NCBI RefSeq assembly: GCF_019392335.1
Contig: NZ_JAHXRQ010000011.1
Coordinates: 92,444 to 156,443 of the forward strand
Source: Mameliella sp. CS4
GTDB lineage: Bacteria; Pseudomonadota; Alphaproteobacteria; Rhodobacterales; Rhodobacteraceae
Direction: 5' to 3'
Length of the DNA stretch: 64,000 bases
The translations under genes were made by a program, and so were the position numbers. Positions 51,574-59,299 of the stretch are shown here, piece by piece. Position 1 is the first letter of the stretch. Each line of letters opens with the position of its first letter. The notes below the pieces were generated by a model. It did no database searches. It was not told the origin of the DNA and saw nothing but the letters and a program-made list of their open reading frames with translations.

Positions 51574-52563
51574 TCAGACCGAGGGCACCGGACGGTTGCC
51601 CTCGGTTCTGTAGAGGTTGATCCGCTTGCGATCTTCCTGCGGGCTCAATCCGTATTCGGCCCGATAATGACGGGTGAAATGCTTGGCGCTGGCATAGCCC
51701 ACCGCAGCGGCCACATCCGCCACCGCATCGTTGGTATACATGACGATCTGCCGCGCTGCCTGCATCCTGAGCCAGCGGAAATAGGTGGTCGGGTTCTGAC
51801 CCGTCGCCTGTTTGAAACTGCGTTCAAGATGGCGCGGCGAAATCTCCAGCCGCTCTGCCAATTCGGCGACGGAAACCGGTGTCGACATGTCGGCGGCAAA
51901 GACCTCGATCGCGCGGGACACGATGGGCGACAGATCATCCTGTATGCTGCCGGTCAAATGCACCGGCACCGATTGCTTGACCCCGATCTTGCGCATCATC
52001 GGGTGCTGGAACCAGCACGCCACCTCTGTTGCCACATGCCCCCCCAGTGCCGCGTCAATGAACCCCAATGCCAGGTCAAAGGCCGCGGCCGCGCCAGAGG
52101 CCGTGACGCAACGTCGTGAGACCTCGATCACCTCGTCGCTATAGGCAATTTCCGGGAATTCGGTGGCAAAGGCCGCCTCATAGCACCAATGAACGGACAG
52201 TCTTTCGCCCGTGACCGCACCACTTCGGACCAGCGGGAACACCCCTCCGCTGATGGCGCCAAGGGTGCAACCGTGTCGCCCGAGCCGCCGCAGGTGCGCC
52301 GCGCTGCGCGGGTCGGCAAACTTGACCGCGGGCGCCGCGAGCAACAGCAGGTAATCCACCTCTTCCACGTCCTCCAGCAGTGTCTGCGGTTCGAACGGGA
52401 TCCCGGCGCTGGACTGGACCGCCTCGGGCACTTCAGCCACCAGTGTCCATTCAAAGGCGGCTGTGCGCGAAATCTCGTTCGCGGCGCGCAAGGGTTCGAT
52501 CACCGATGTCAGGCAGGCCATCGGGAATCCCGGGAACAGGAGGAAGCCGATCTTCTTTGTCAT
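51574..52563 (-). CDS. GlxA/AraC family transcriptional regulator
   Basis: 329 residues: DJ-1/PfpI-like N-domain (KKIGFLLFPGFPMACLTSVIEPLRAANEI, TLGAISGGVFPLVRSG where the nucleophile Cys is replaced) and C-terminal AraC domain (about 225-320, with ELAERLEISPRHLERSFKQATGQNPTTYFRWLRM and AAAVGYASAKHFTRHYRAEYGLSP). The paralogue at 36610 regulates betaine genes, so this one may sense a methylamine intermediate. ATG at 52563 preferred over a TTG at 52572. It is divergent from the XRE-cupin gene across 130 bases. Confidence 0.83.
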   Translation of the reverse strand: MTKKIGFLLFPGFPMACLTSVIEPLRAANEISRTAAFEWTLVAEVPEAVQSSAGIPFEPQTLLEDVEEVDYLLLLAAPAVKFADPRSAAHLRRLGRHGCTLGAISGGVFPLVRSGAVTGERLSVHWCYEAAFATEFPEIAYSDEVIEVSRRCVTASGAAAAFDLALGFIDAALGGHVATEVACWFQHPMMRKIGVKQSVPVHLTGSIQDDLSPIVSRAIEVFAADMSTPVSVAELAERLEISPRHLERSFKQATGQNPTTYFRWLRMQAARQIVMYTNDAVADVAAAVGYASAKHFTRHYRAEYGLSPQEDRKRINLYRTEGNRPVPSV

Positions 52564-52574
52564 CAGAACCAATC

Positions 52575-52592
52575 TCCGACCAATCCGACCAA
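52575..52592. repeat. Tandem 9-bp repeat before the GlxA-type gene
   Basis: TCCGACCAA occurs twice in tandem (52575-52583, 52584-52592), with a related GAACCAATC at 52566. The near helical-turn spacing suggests regulator half-sites upstream of or over the GlxA-type gene start. Confidence 0.4.
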
Positions 52593-52602
52593 TTTTTAAC
52601 CA

Positions 52603-52643
52603 CAGGAATATTTTTTTGCAATGGAGTGAATTTTCGCTACATT
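52603..52643 (+). promoter_or_regulatory. Promoter of the XRE-cupin gene with shared CAGGAATA element
   Basis: CAGGAATATTTTTTT (52603-52617) runs into a -35 TTGCAA (52616-52621); -10 TACATT (52638-52643) follows at 16-base spacing. The same 15 bases recur exactly at 59197-59211 before mgsA. An AGAGAGATCGC ribosome site precedes the ATG at 52694. Confidence 0.6.
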
Positions 52644-52693
52644 AAGACCATGTACACGTGACCGGAATTTGAGGCCAAATCCAGAGAGATCGC

Positions 52694-53341
52694 ATGAATC
52701 TAGAGTCGTCGAAACCCATGACCAAACTCATCCAGGATCCGCACAGCCTGCGCGAGGAACGTGAGAAGGTATTGGAAGTCGCCATCGGTCGCGAAGTCCG
52801 TGCCTATCGTAAACAACAGGGCATCACCGTTGCCGAACTGTCCAGGCTGACGGACCTGTCCATCGGGATGCTGTCCAAGATCGAGAACGGCAACACCTCG
52901 CCTTCCCTGACCACCTTGCAGACTCTGGCCAATGCCCTTTCGGTCCCGCTGACTGCCTTTTTCAAGGGTTACGAGGAACGCCGCGAAGCCGTGCACACCA
53001 AGGCCGGCAAAGGCCTGGAAATCGAGCGCGCCGGCACCCGCGCGGGCCATCAGTACAACCTTCTGGGCCATATCGGGTCGAACTCCAGCGGCGTGATCGT
53101 CGAGCCGTATCTCATCACGCTGAACACCGAGGCCGACACTTTCAAGACCTTTCAGCATGACGGGATCGAGATGATCTACATGCTCGAAGGCAAGCTGGGC
53201 TACCTGCATGGCAACCAGCATTACCCGCTGGAACCGGGCGATACGCTGTTCTTTGACGCTGACGCGCCTCATGGGCCGGAAGTGCTGACCGAACTGCCCG
53301 CGCGCTACCTTTCGATCATCTGCTATCCGCAAAAGACCTGA
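52694..53341 (+). CDS. XRE-family regulator with cupin domain
   Basis: 215 residues: XRE helix-turn-helix (about 33-88, VRAYRKQQGITVAELSRLTDLSIGMLSKIENGNTSPSLTTLQTLANAL) and C-terminal cupin_2 (about 140-205, FQHDGIEMIYMLEGKLGYLHG, LEPGDTLFFDADAPHGPE). Such proteins sense small molecules in catabolic islands. It lies in the centre of the methylamine genes between mgdABCD and dmmDABC, and its own promoter carries the AT-rich element found upstream of the other operons. That makes it the best candidate for the shared regulator, with autoregulation; GlxA- and GntR-type regulators are rivals. Confidence 0.85.
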   Translation: MNLESSKPMTKLIQDPHSLREEREKVLEVAIGREVRAYRKQQGITVAELSRLTDLSIGMLSKIENGNTSPSLTTLQTLANALSVPLTAFFKGYEERREAVHTKAGKGLEIERAGTRAGHQYNLLGHIGSNSSGVIVEPYLITLNTEADTFKTFQHDGIEMIYMLEGKLGYLHGNQHYPLEPGDTLFFDADAPHGPEVLTELPARYLSIICYPQKT

Positions 53342-53359
53342 TCACCGGCTCCGGTGACG

Positions 53360-53388
53360 CAAAAAGCCCCCGCATTGCGGGGGCTTTT
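53360..53388. terminator. Bidirectional terminator between XRE-cupin gene and dmmC
   Basis: A-run and T-run flank a perfect stem: AAAAAGCCCCCGCA, TT, GCGGGGGCTTTT. It serves the converging genes on both strands. Confidence 0.88.
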
Positions 53389-53401
53389 CCGTTTGGTCCT
53401 G

Positions 53402-54469
53402 TCACTTCTGCAGCGGCGGCTCGGTATCGAGGTCCGGCCAGACACCGGGCGAGGTCGGCAAGCCGTCGTCATACTGGCTGAGATAGTCCAGCATCATCGG
53501 GCGGTTGTCGATGAACCCCTTGTAGGTCGCCAGTTCTTCCGGCAGGTCGCGGATCACACGGTGCAGGCGGCGGCCCCATTTCGGAATGGTGACAATGTCC
53601 TGGAAGGCGATCAGGTAGCACCGGATCGGGAACAGCAGCGCGTTGGAGCGCGGCAGCCGGTAAAAGGTCTGCAGCTCGACCCGCAGATGCTGTTTCGACC
53701 CGATGTTCTGGGGCGTCAGGGTCGATTTCTGCACACCCCACTTGTGATAGTTTTCGGGCGAGGTATCCAGCAGCGGATTGACCGTCATGGTCCAGTTCAA
53801 CCGCCGCGCCGGGGCGCCCTGCTGGACGTTGAGCAGGAATTTCAGCGCCCGCTTGAAGATCCCCATCTCATGCGCCAGCGGCACGGGAGCGTGCCACTCG
53901 AAGAAATCCATGCCGATGTCGAAATCCAGACTCCAGTCCGCCTGGGTCGTGATCATGCCCGCGTCCATGTAGAGCATGTCGTTGCGCTGATCGAGGACCG
54001 CATAATCGCCCTGCGCCTGACGCGTGATGTATTCCAGCGGCCCGCAGGGCAGCGTCGTCTCATCGAGGAAGGTGAAGGTGTGGTCGATCCCCATCGGCTT
54101 GTTGATCCAGCGCCAGCGGTCGCCGTCGCGATGCAGCTCGAACAGGTCGGGATAGTCCTCGGACTTGGACACCATGATCAGTTCCAGCGTGTCCCAGCCG
54201 GCCAGCGTCATATGCGGCAGCGACTGGCACCGCAGCGGATCGTCGGCCAGCACGATGGCGCGGTCCCGCATTTCCGAGACATAATGCTCGTCCACGTCGA
54301 AGCGCTTTTCGTATACCGACCCCTCCGGCCCGCCCCGGTGCTGCTCCATGTTCACCGAGTACATGTAGCTGTCTTCGTGGAACGGGAACGGAAAGCGCTT
54401 GATGGCCCAGTCCGAATTCCGGAACGAATAATCGTCGCGGAAGGTCTCTTCGTTGAATTGAATCGTCAT
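53402..54469 (-). CDS. dmmC: Dimethylamine monooxygenase heme subunit (DUF3445/HODM family)
   Basis: 355 residues of the heme-dependent oxidative N-demethylase alpha family: YSFRNSDWAIKRFPFPFHEDSY, PHMTLAGWDTLELIM, VNPLLDTSPENYHKWGVQKSTLTPQNIG, LRVELQTFYRLPRSNALLFPIRCYL. In Ruegeria pomeroyi dmmABC suffice for oxidation of DMA to MMA; this is taken as the heme-binding catalytic component. The letter follows the operon order D-A-B-C. It starts 11 bases after the dmmB stop and is the last gene of the operon. Confidence 0.87.
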   Translation of the reverse strand: MTIQFNEETFRDDYSFRNSDWAIKRFPFPFHEDSYMYSVNMEQHRGGPEGSVYEKRFDVDEHYVSEMRDRAIVLADDPLRCQSLPHMTLAGWDTLELIMVSKSEDYPDLFELHRDGDRWRWINKPMGIDHTFTFLDETTLPCGPLEYITRQAQGDYAVLDQRNDMLYMDAGMITTQADWSLDFDIGMDFFEWHAPVPLAHEMGIFKRALKFLLNVQQGAPARRLNWTMTVNPLLDTSPENYHKWGVQKSTLTPQNIGSKQHLRVELQTFYRLPRSNALLFPIRCYLIAFQDIVTIPKWGRRLHRVIRDLPEELATYKGFIDNRPMMLDYLSQYDDGLPTSPGVWPDLDTEPPLQK

Positions 54470-54480
54470 GGTCGCTTTCC

Positions 54481-55467
54481 CTATCGGTCCAGAACCAGCG
54501 TCTTGCCGACAAAGCGGCTGACGCAGGGCATGATCTTCTTACCGCTGGCGTGGTCGTCGTCATCCAGCCAGTGATCGCGGTGGATGAACTCGCCATCGGC
54601 CTCGACGACATCGGTCTCGCACTGACCGCAGGCACCGCCACGGCACAGGAAGGGCGCCTCGACGCCGCAGCGTTCGATCGCCTCCAGCAGGCTTTCGTGT
54701 TCGCCCACCTGGATGGTGATGTCGGACTTGCACAGGCGTACCTCGAAGGGTTTGCCGGGCTGCGGGGCCAGGAACTCCTCGGAATGCACGTTCTCGTCCG
54801 GCCAGCCATGCGCGGCGGCGGTCTTGTGCACCCATTGGATCATGCCCTGCGGACCGCAGACGTAGACATGCGTGCCCAGCGGTTGACCGTCCAGCAGATC
54901 CTCCAGCGCGATGGCCTGCTTCTTGTCGTCGTAGTAGACGTGCACCTTGTTCGGATGGCGCGAGGTCAGCTCATCCACATAGGTGCCCAGGGCCTCGCTG
55001 CGGCAAGCATAGTGCAGCTCCCAGGCGCCGCCCATCCGTTCCAGGTACGCGATCATCGCCATGAAGGGCGTGATGCCGATACCGCCGGCAAGGAAGACAT
55101 GCTTGCGTCCGCGCAGGTCCAGCGGAAACAGGTTCACCGGATAGGTGATCGTCATGGTGTCGCCGACCTTGACCTTGCGGTGCATGAACAGCGAGCCGCC
55201 ACGGCCCTCGTCATCCCGCCGGACGGAGATGGCGTATTTGGTCGAATCCGCCGGATCGGACATCAGCGAATAGGGGTTGAGACGCGTGCGACCGTCGTCG
55301 TTCATCTCGACCACGGTATGCGCGCCCGCCGAGAACGGCGGAAAGGGCAAACCGTCACGGCGCGTGAATTCGAACCGGGTGACCAGATCGTTCAGGGGGA
55401 CAATGGCGCTGACCTCGACCTCGATCTTTTCGGCGCCTGCCTTGGCTTTCTGGGGGGCAGCACTCAT
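54481..55467 (-). CDS. dmmB: Dimethylamine monooxygenase reductase subunit (PDR/VanB type)
   Basis: 328 residues of the phthalate dioxygenase reductase family: flavin domain with RLNPYSLMSDPAD, NAD domain with VFLAGGIGITPFMAMIAYLERMGG and VYVCGPQGMIQWV, and C-terminal 2Fe-2S domain with cysteines in FLCRGGACGQCETDV and a later CVSRF. It passes electrons from NAD(P)H to the heme subunit. The ATG at 55467 overlaps the dmmA stop in ATGA; a longer frame upstream reads dmmA out of frame. Confidence 0.88.
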   Translation of the reverse strand: MSAAPQKAKAGAEKIEVEVSAIVPLNDLVTRFEFTRRDGLPFPPFSAGAHTVVEMNDDGRTRLNPYSLMSDPADSTKYAISVRRDDEGRGGSLFMHRKVKVGDTMTITYPVNLFPLDLRGRKHVFLAGGIGITPFMAMIAYLERMGGAWELHYACRSEALGTYVDELTSRHPNKVHVYYDDKKQAIALEDLLDGQPLGTHVYVCGPQGMIQWVHKTAAAHGWPDENVHSEEFLAPQPGKPFEVRLCKSDITIQVGEHESLLEAIERCGVEAPFLCRGGACGQCETDVVEADGEFIHRDHWLDDDDHASGKKIMPCVSRFVGKTLVLDR

Positions 55468-56072
55468 TTGTATAGCTCCACGGGTTCGGGCACGTTTCCG
55501 GGATCCTCGGCGTCCACGCAGACACCCTGGAAGGCGGCCAGCCGGCGCGAGTAGTGATCGCGCACGAACAGGTTCAGCCCGCAATGCGAACAGACAAAGG
55601 GATCGGTCATCACGTCCTCGGTGATGCCCTTGCAGTGCACGCATTGCATCCGGCGCGCGACAGAGCCGCGGTGTTCGGTCTGGATCGCGGAATGCGGGAT
55701 GCCCGCGGTCATCGCCTCGTTCTGGGCCTGGCCCATCAACCCTTCTGTCCCGGCCAGGTAAACCTGCAGACCCATGTGAGCGTCCGACAACACCCGTCGG
55801 ATGCGCTGGACAGAGGCCTCGTAGGTCGGGCCGACATAGAACTGCGCCGGTTCCAGCGCCTTCAGCCGGTCGACATAGGTGTCGCCGGTGTCCTTGGGAA
55901 TATAGATGATATGAGCCGCGCGAAAGATCGCCGCGTCCTGCGCCGCGAGGTCCAGCAACGCCTCGGCGCCCTCCGCATCCGCGATCATCAGATGCGCCTT
56001 ACCCGGCCGAGGTTCGAGCGTGCCATAGACCGGCCGGCTCCTGATACTTTCGGGGAATTGGAATTTCGACAT
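55464..56072 (-). CDS. dmmA: Dimethylamine monooxygenase subunit DmmA (zinc-ribbon)
   Basis: 202 residues. The N-terminal alpha/beta part (SIRSRPVYGTLEPRPGKAHLMIADAEG, RRVLSDAHMGLQVYLAGTEGLMGQAQNEA) resembles a flavodoxin or reductase NAD domain fragment. The C-terminus has a four-cysteine ribbon, CVHCKG...CSHCGLNLFVRDHYSRRLAAFQGVC (about 150-190). This combination is typical of DmmA. The start at 56072 (MSKFQFPESI) is 76 bases after dmmD; a frame to 56228 reads through this gap without family text. Confidence 0.86.
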   Translation of the reverse strand: MSKFQFPESIRSRPVYGTLEPRPGKAHLMIADAEGAEALLDLAAQDAAIFRAAHIIYIPKDTGDTYVDRLKALEPAQFYVGPTYEASVQRIRRVLSDAHMGLQVYLAGTEGLMGQAQNEAMTAGIPHSAIQTEHRGSVARRMQCVHCKGITEDVMTDPFVCSHCGLNLFVRDHYSRRLAAFQGVCVDAEDPGNVPEPVELYK

Positions 56073-56148
56073 GCTGCCGTGTCTCCCTTGGGATTCTTGG
56101 TGGCAAAAAGGCGCGTCCCGGGGGTCGCGCCTTCTGCATGGCCGGGCG

Positions 56149-57297
56149 TCAGCCCTTGGCGGTGCGGATCTTCTTGTCCTTGTCGTAGAAGGGCATTTCT
56201 TCTGCGACACAGGGGATTTCGGTGCCATCCGCGTTGCGCACCGTCATCTTGGTCCCGGGGACCGCACAGTCGACCGGCATCCGCGCGATCCCGACGGTGT
56301 GATCGAACAGGTCCGACCGCATGCCGTAGGTCACGACGCCCACCGGCTTGCCGTCCTTGAGCAGTTCCGCGCCCTCGTCTGCGGCAGTGGTGCCTTCCAG
56401 GCGGACACCGTAGATCTTGAACCGCTCCTTGCCTTCCAGCGCATAGTGGTTTTCGGCGCCGCGAAAGCCCTTCTTGCCGGGAGAGACCGTGAACTCCAGT
56501 CCCAGTTCCCACAGCGAGTCGCCGCAGGCGCTGCCATCGGCAAAGGGATAGGTTTCCGAGTTGTCGCCCGGGTAGAACAGCAGGTAGCTTTCGGTCCGCA
56601 GCAGGTCGAGGGTCGAGAACTGGACCGGGCGGATGCCCATGTCTTTGCCGTCTTCGAGGATAGCATCCCAAAGTTCGATCGCGTGGCGCCCTTCGCAGAA
56701 GATCTCGTAGCCGCGTTCGCCGGTATAGCCGGTGCGCGAAATCATGACGGGCTTGCCGAACAGTTTGGTCTGGATGATGCCGAAATAGGCCAGGTCACGG
56801 ATGCCCGCGACGTGCTTTTCCAGAAAGTCCACGGCCACCGGCCCCTGCAGCGACATGTCGTGCAAATCGTCGTCGAAGATCATCGAGACGTTCTTGCCGT
56901 AGGCGGCCATGGCCAGGCTTTCGTGGCCAGCCCCGGTGCCGTGCACCAGCAGCCAGTAGTTGACCGAGACGCGGTAGATCACGCAGTCGTCGATGAACAG
57001 GCCACGGTCGTCCAGCATCGCCGCATAGACCGCGCGGCCCGGCATCAGCTTGTCCACGTTGCGGGTGGTGGCGCGGTCGATCACGGCCGCCGCATGGGGA
57101 CCGCTGAGGTGAATCTTCTTGAGGCCGGACACGTCCATCAGGCCGGCCTTGGTGCGCACTGCCTCGTAGTCGGCCTTGGCGCGTTCGTCGGTGTGGTCAT
57201 AGAACCAGGCGGTTCCCATGCCGTTCCAGTCTTCCAGTTCACCGCCGATTTCCGCATGGCGCTGAGCCAGCGCCGACGTCCTGTAGATGATCGCCAT
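56149..57297 (-). CDS. dmmD: GcvT-like folate-dependent aminomethyltransferase, DmmD
   Basis: 382 residues of the GcvT fold: AKADYEAVRTKAGLMDVSGLKKIHLSGPHA, GLFIDDCVIYRV, ISRTGYTGERGYEIFCEGRHAIELWDAI, RTESYLLFYPGD. In R. pomeroyi an extra gene, dmmD, is needed for growth on methylamines though not for enzyme activity in E. coli. A folate-binding protein that captures formaldehyde as methylene-THF fits that. First gene of dmmDABC, divergent from amt2 over 250 bases. It also resembles the folate domains of SoxA and MgdC but stands alone. Confidence 0.83.
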   Translation of the reverse strand: MAIIYRTSALAQRHAEIGGELEDWNGMGTAWFYDHTDERAKADYEAVRTKAGLMDVSGLKKIHLSGPHAAAVIDRATTRNVDKLMPGRAVYAAMLDDRGLFIDDCVIYRVSVNYWLLVHGTGAGHESLAMAAYGKNVSMIFDDDLHDMSLQGPVAVDFLEKHVAGIRDLAYFGIIQTKLFGKPVMISRTGYTGERGYEIFCEGRHAIELWDAILEDGKDMGIRPVQFSTLDLLRTESYLLFYPGDNSETYPFADGSACGDSLWELGLEFTVSPGKKGFRGAENHYALEGKERFKIYGVRLEGTTAADEGAELLKDGKPVGVVTYGMRSDLFDHTVGIARMPVDCAVPGTKMTVRNADGTEIPCVAEEMPFYDKDKKIRTAKG

Positions 57298-57370
57298 TCC
57301 TTGTCTCCCTGACTCTGAGGTTTGGAGATATTGAGACCGATCCGTCGAGAAAAATCAATACCTGCGTTAA

Positions 57371-57383
57371 GATTATTTTCCTG
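57371..57383 (-). promoter_or_regulatory. CAGGAAAATAATC element upstream of dmmD
   Basis: On the minus strand CAGGAAAATAATC lies 74-86 bases before the dmmD ATG. It differs by one base from the first ten of the element at mgdA (CAGGAATAAT). A possible promoter TTGATT-18-TCAATA follows at 57321-57360. Confidence 0.4.
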
Positions 57384-57452
57384 ACGGGAAACGCATCACA
57401 AGCATGACGGTCAGATCGACCATAGGGAAAGATTGCCACAAATCCACCCTGC

Positions 57453-57509
57453 GAGTGAAATAAATTTGACATGATGAATGATTTTCCCTTCCTATTGGTG
57501 AAATAAATT
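57453..57509 (+). promoter_or_regulatory. amt2 promoter with two GTGAAATAAATT repeats
   Basis: GTGAAATAAATT occurs at 57455-57466 and 57498-57509, 43 bases apart. The first runs into a consensus -35 TTGACA (57466-57471) with -10 TCCTAT at 57490-57495 (18-base spacing), so the second copy overlies the start of transcription. AGGGAGATACATA is the ribosome site. Confidence 0.55.
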
Positions 57510-57547
57510 GCACGAAAATCAAAATCCAACACACAGGGAGATACATA

Positions 57548-58921
57548 ATGGATGGCAACCTGAACGCCCTGACCACGGTGTTCACCGAGTTTTACTACTG
57601 GGTGACCGTGGTCTTCATGTTCCTGATTCACGTCGGGTTCTGCATGTATGAGGTCGGCGCCAGCCGTCGGCGCAACCACATGCATACGCTCATGAAAAAC
57701 GTCATGGTGATCCCGCTGGTCACAGTCACGTTCTTCTTCTTCGGATGGTGGATCTACTGGGCTTTCCCGATGTTCCCCTTCTTCGGCGGGCTCGACCACG
57801 AGATGGGCTCTGGCAACCTGCCCTGGGCGGAAACGATGGGCCCGAACGCCGCTGACCGAATCACCGGCGTGTTCTGGGCGGCCTTCCTGCTGTTCTCCTG
57901 GACCGCGGCCTCGATCGTGTCGGGGGCCGTGATCGAACGCATCCGCTCTTCCGCGCTTTGGGTGCATGCGGTGCTGATCGGCTCTGTCTGGTGGATCATC
58001 GATGCCGCCTGGGGCTGGCATTATGGCGGCTGGATGGTGAAATACCTCGGCTATCACGATGCCTATGCATCCGGGGTGATTCACGCGATCGCGGGCGGCT
58101 ACGCTCTCGGCGTGATCGCGGTTCTCGGCCCGCGCATCGGCAAATTCGCCAAGGACGGCACGCCGCGGGATATCCCGCCGCACAACCCCTGGATGCTGAC
58201 CATCGGCATCTTCCTGATCTACACCGGCTTCTGGGGTTTCTACGCGGCCTGCAACGTGCCCGTGATCTCTCCTGAAGGCATCGGCGGCCAGATCACCGGC
58301 ACCACCTGGACAGCCACCAACATCTACCTGGCCCCGACATCCCTGTCCGGGATCACCTTCAACTTCCTGATGTCGCTCTCGGGCGGCCTGATGGCGGCCT
58401 ATGTCGTGTCCAAGGGCGATGCCTTCTGGACCTTCTCGGGCGGCCTTGCCGGGGTCATCACCGCGTCTGCGGGCAATGACCTTTACCATCCGGTGCAGGC
58501 CATGCTGATCGCCGCCGTCGGCGTGGTCATCGTCTACCGCCTGCACTTCTGGGTCGAACGCCGGTTCAAGCTGGACGACGCCGTAGGCGCGGTCGCGGTG
58601 CATGGATATGCCGGGTTCGTCGGCCTGATCATCGCGGGCTTTGTCCTCTGGGGGGCGCCGTCGTCGCCTTATGAAGGCTATGCGACGGTCAATCCTCTGG
58701 GCCAGTTCATCGGTGCATTGATCATGTTCTTTGGCCTTGGGTTCCTGCCCGCCTTTGCCGTGTCCAAAATTCAGGCAGCGATGGGCGTGTTGCGGATCCC
58801 CGAAGAGGTCGAGCTTGAAGGTCTCGATTACGCCGAACACCATGCCTACGAAGAAGCCAAGGAGGCCATCATCGAGGCCGACAAGGCGCATCTGGCCACC
58901 AAACTCACCCCCGCAGAATAA
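57548..58921 (+). CDS. amt: Ammonium transporter (Amt family)
   Basis: 457 residues, about 11-12 membrane segments. Pore features are kept: DAYASGVIH with Asp171 and His179 (twin His 1) and DDAVGAVAVHG with His352 (twin His 2). It opens a unit with the small membrane protein gene 12 bases on. It likely recovers ammonium released by MMA oxidation or imports ammonium or methylammonium. No glnK accompanies it. The acidic C-terminus (EEVELEGLDYAEHHAYEEAKEA) is typical of a subset of proteobacterial Amts. Confidence 0.88.
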   Translation: MDGNLNALTTVFTEFYYWVTVVFMFLIHVGFCMYEVGASRRRNHMHTLMKNVMVIPLVTVTFFFFGWWIYWAFPMFPFFGGLDHEMGSGNLPWAETMGPNAADRITGVFWAAFLLFSWTAASIVSGAVIERIRSSALWVHAVLIGSVWWIIDAAWGWHYGGWMVKYLGYHDAYASGVIHAIAGGYALGVIAVLGPRIGKFAKDGTPRDIPPHNPWMLTIGIFLIYTGFWGFYAACNVPVISPEGIGGQITGTTWTATNIYLAPTSLSGITFNFLMSLSGGLMAAYVVSKGDAFWTFSGGLAGVITASAGNDLYHPVQAMLIAAVGVVIVYRLHFWVERRFKLDDAVGAVAVHGYAGFVGLIIAGFVLWGAPSSPYEGYATVNPLGQFIGALIMFFGLGFLPAFAVSKIQAAMGVLRIPEEVELEGLDYAEHHAYEEAKEAIIEADKAHLATKLTPAE

Positions 58922-58933
58922 GGAGCGTCCGCT

Positions 58934-59152
58934 ATGTCCTCGATTGGTTACGAAAGCTGGGCCGTAGACCTGGCCGATGTCGGCCCGATCTACCCCTTCC
59001 AGGGGTACGAAGTCCTGATGGTCGCGATTGGCGTGATCTTCTGGCTGGGTTGGCACCGCATTCAGTTCGTGCGGGAAAACGAGCACCTGGAACGTGCCAA
59101 GAAACGCGCATTGGACCATGAGAAGGTCCAGCAAAGCGTCGAACGGTACTGA
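58934..59152 (+). CDS. Small membrane protein downstream of amt
   Basis: 72 residues: a short N-terminal part (SSIGYESWAVDLADVGPIYPFQGYE), one membrane helix (VLMVAIGVIFWLGWHRIQF, about 27-46) and a charged helical tail (VRENEHLERAKKRALDHEKVQQSVERY). It lies 12 bases after amt and shares its mRNA. The family is not recognised. It may bind the Amt trimer or mark its assembly. GGAGCGTCCGCT before the ATG is a good ribosome site. Confidence 0.75.
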   Translation: MSSIGYESWAVDLADVGPIYPFQGYEVLMVAIGVIFWLGWHRIQFVRENEHLERAKKRALDHEKVQQSVERY

Positions 59153-59162
59153 GCCCTGGACC

Positions 59163-59193
59163 GGCAAGGGTGGGTCATGCACCCACCCTTGCC
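59163..59193 (+). terminator. Hairpin terminating the amt unit
   Basis: Perfect 13-base arms GGCAAGGGTGGGT / ACCCACCCTTGCC around CATGC, ten bases after the small gene. The following T run (59205-59211) belongs to the mgsA promoter element. Confidence 0.7.
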
Positions 59194-59196
59194 TCT

Positions 59197-59248
59197 CAGG
59201 AATATTTTTTTCATCATAGTTGCGGCAGCGCTTTTCCGGTGCTAGCCT
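59197..59248 (+). promoter_or_regulatory. mgsABC promoter with shared CAGGAATATTTTTTT element
   Basis: CAGGAATATTTTTTT (59197-59211) repeats 52603-52617 exactly. A promoter follows: -35 TTGCGG (59220-59225), 17-base spacer, -10 TAGCCT (59243-59248), 51 bases before the mgsA ATG. Confidence 0.55.
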
Positions 59249-59299
59249 GAACCGGTCAGCCCGAACCGGGTAGAATCAAGAAAGTGGAGCGACACCAGA

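Noticed and set aside
57239..59182. 647-codon minus-strand frame across amt2
   Set aside because: Antisense to a clear Amt gene; Asp/His-rich translation typical of a shadow frame.
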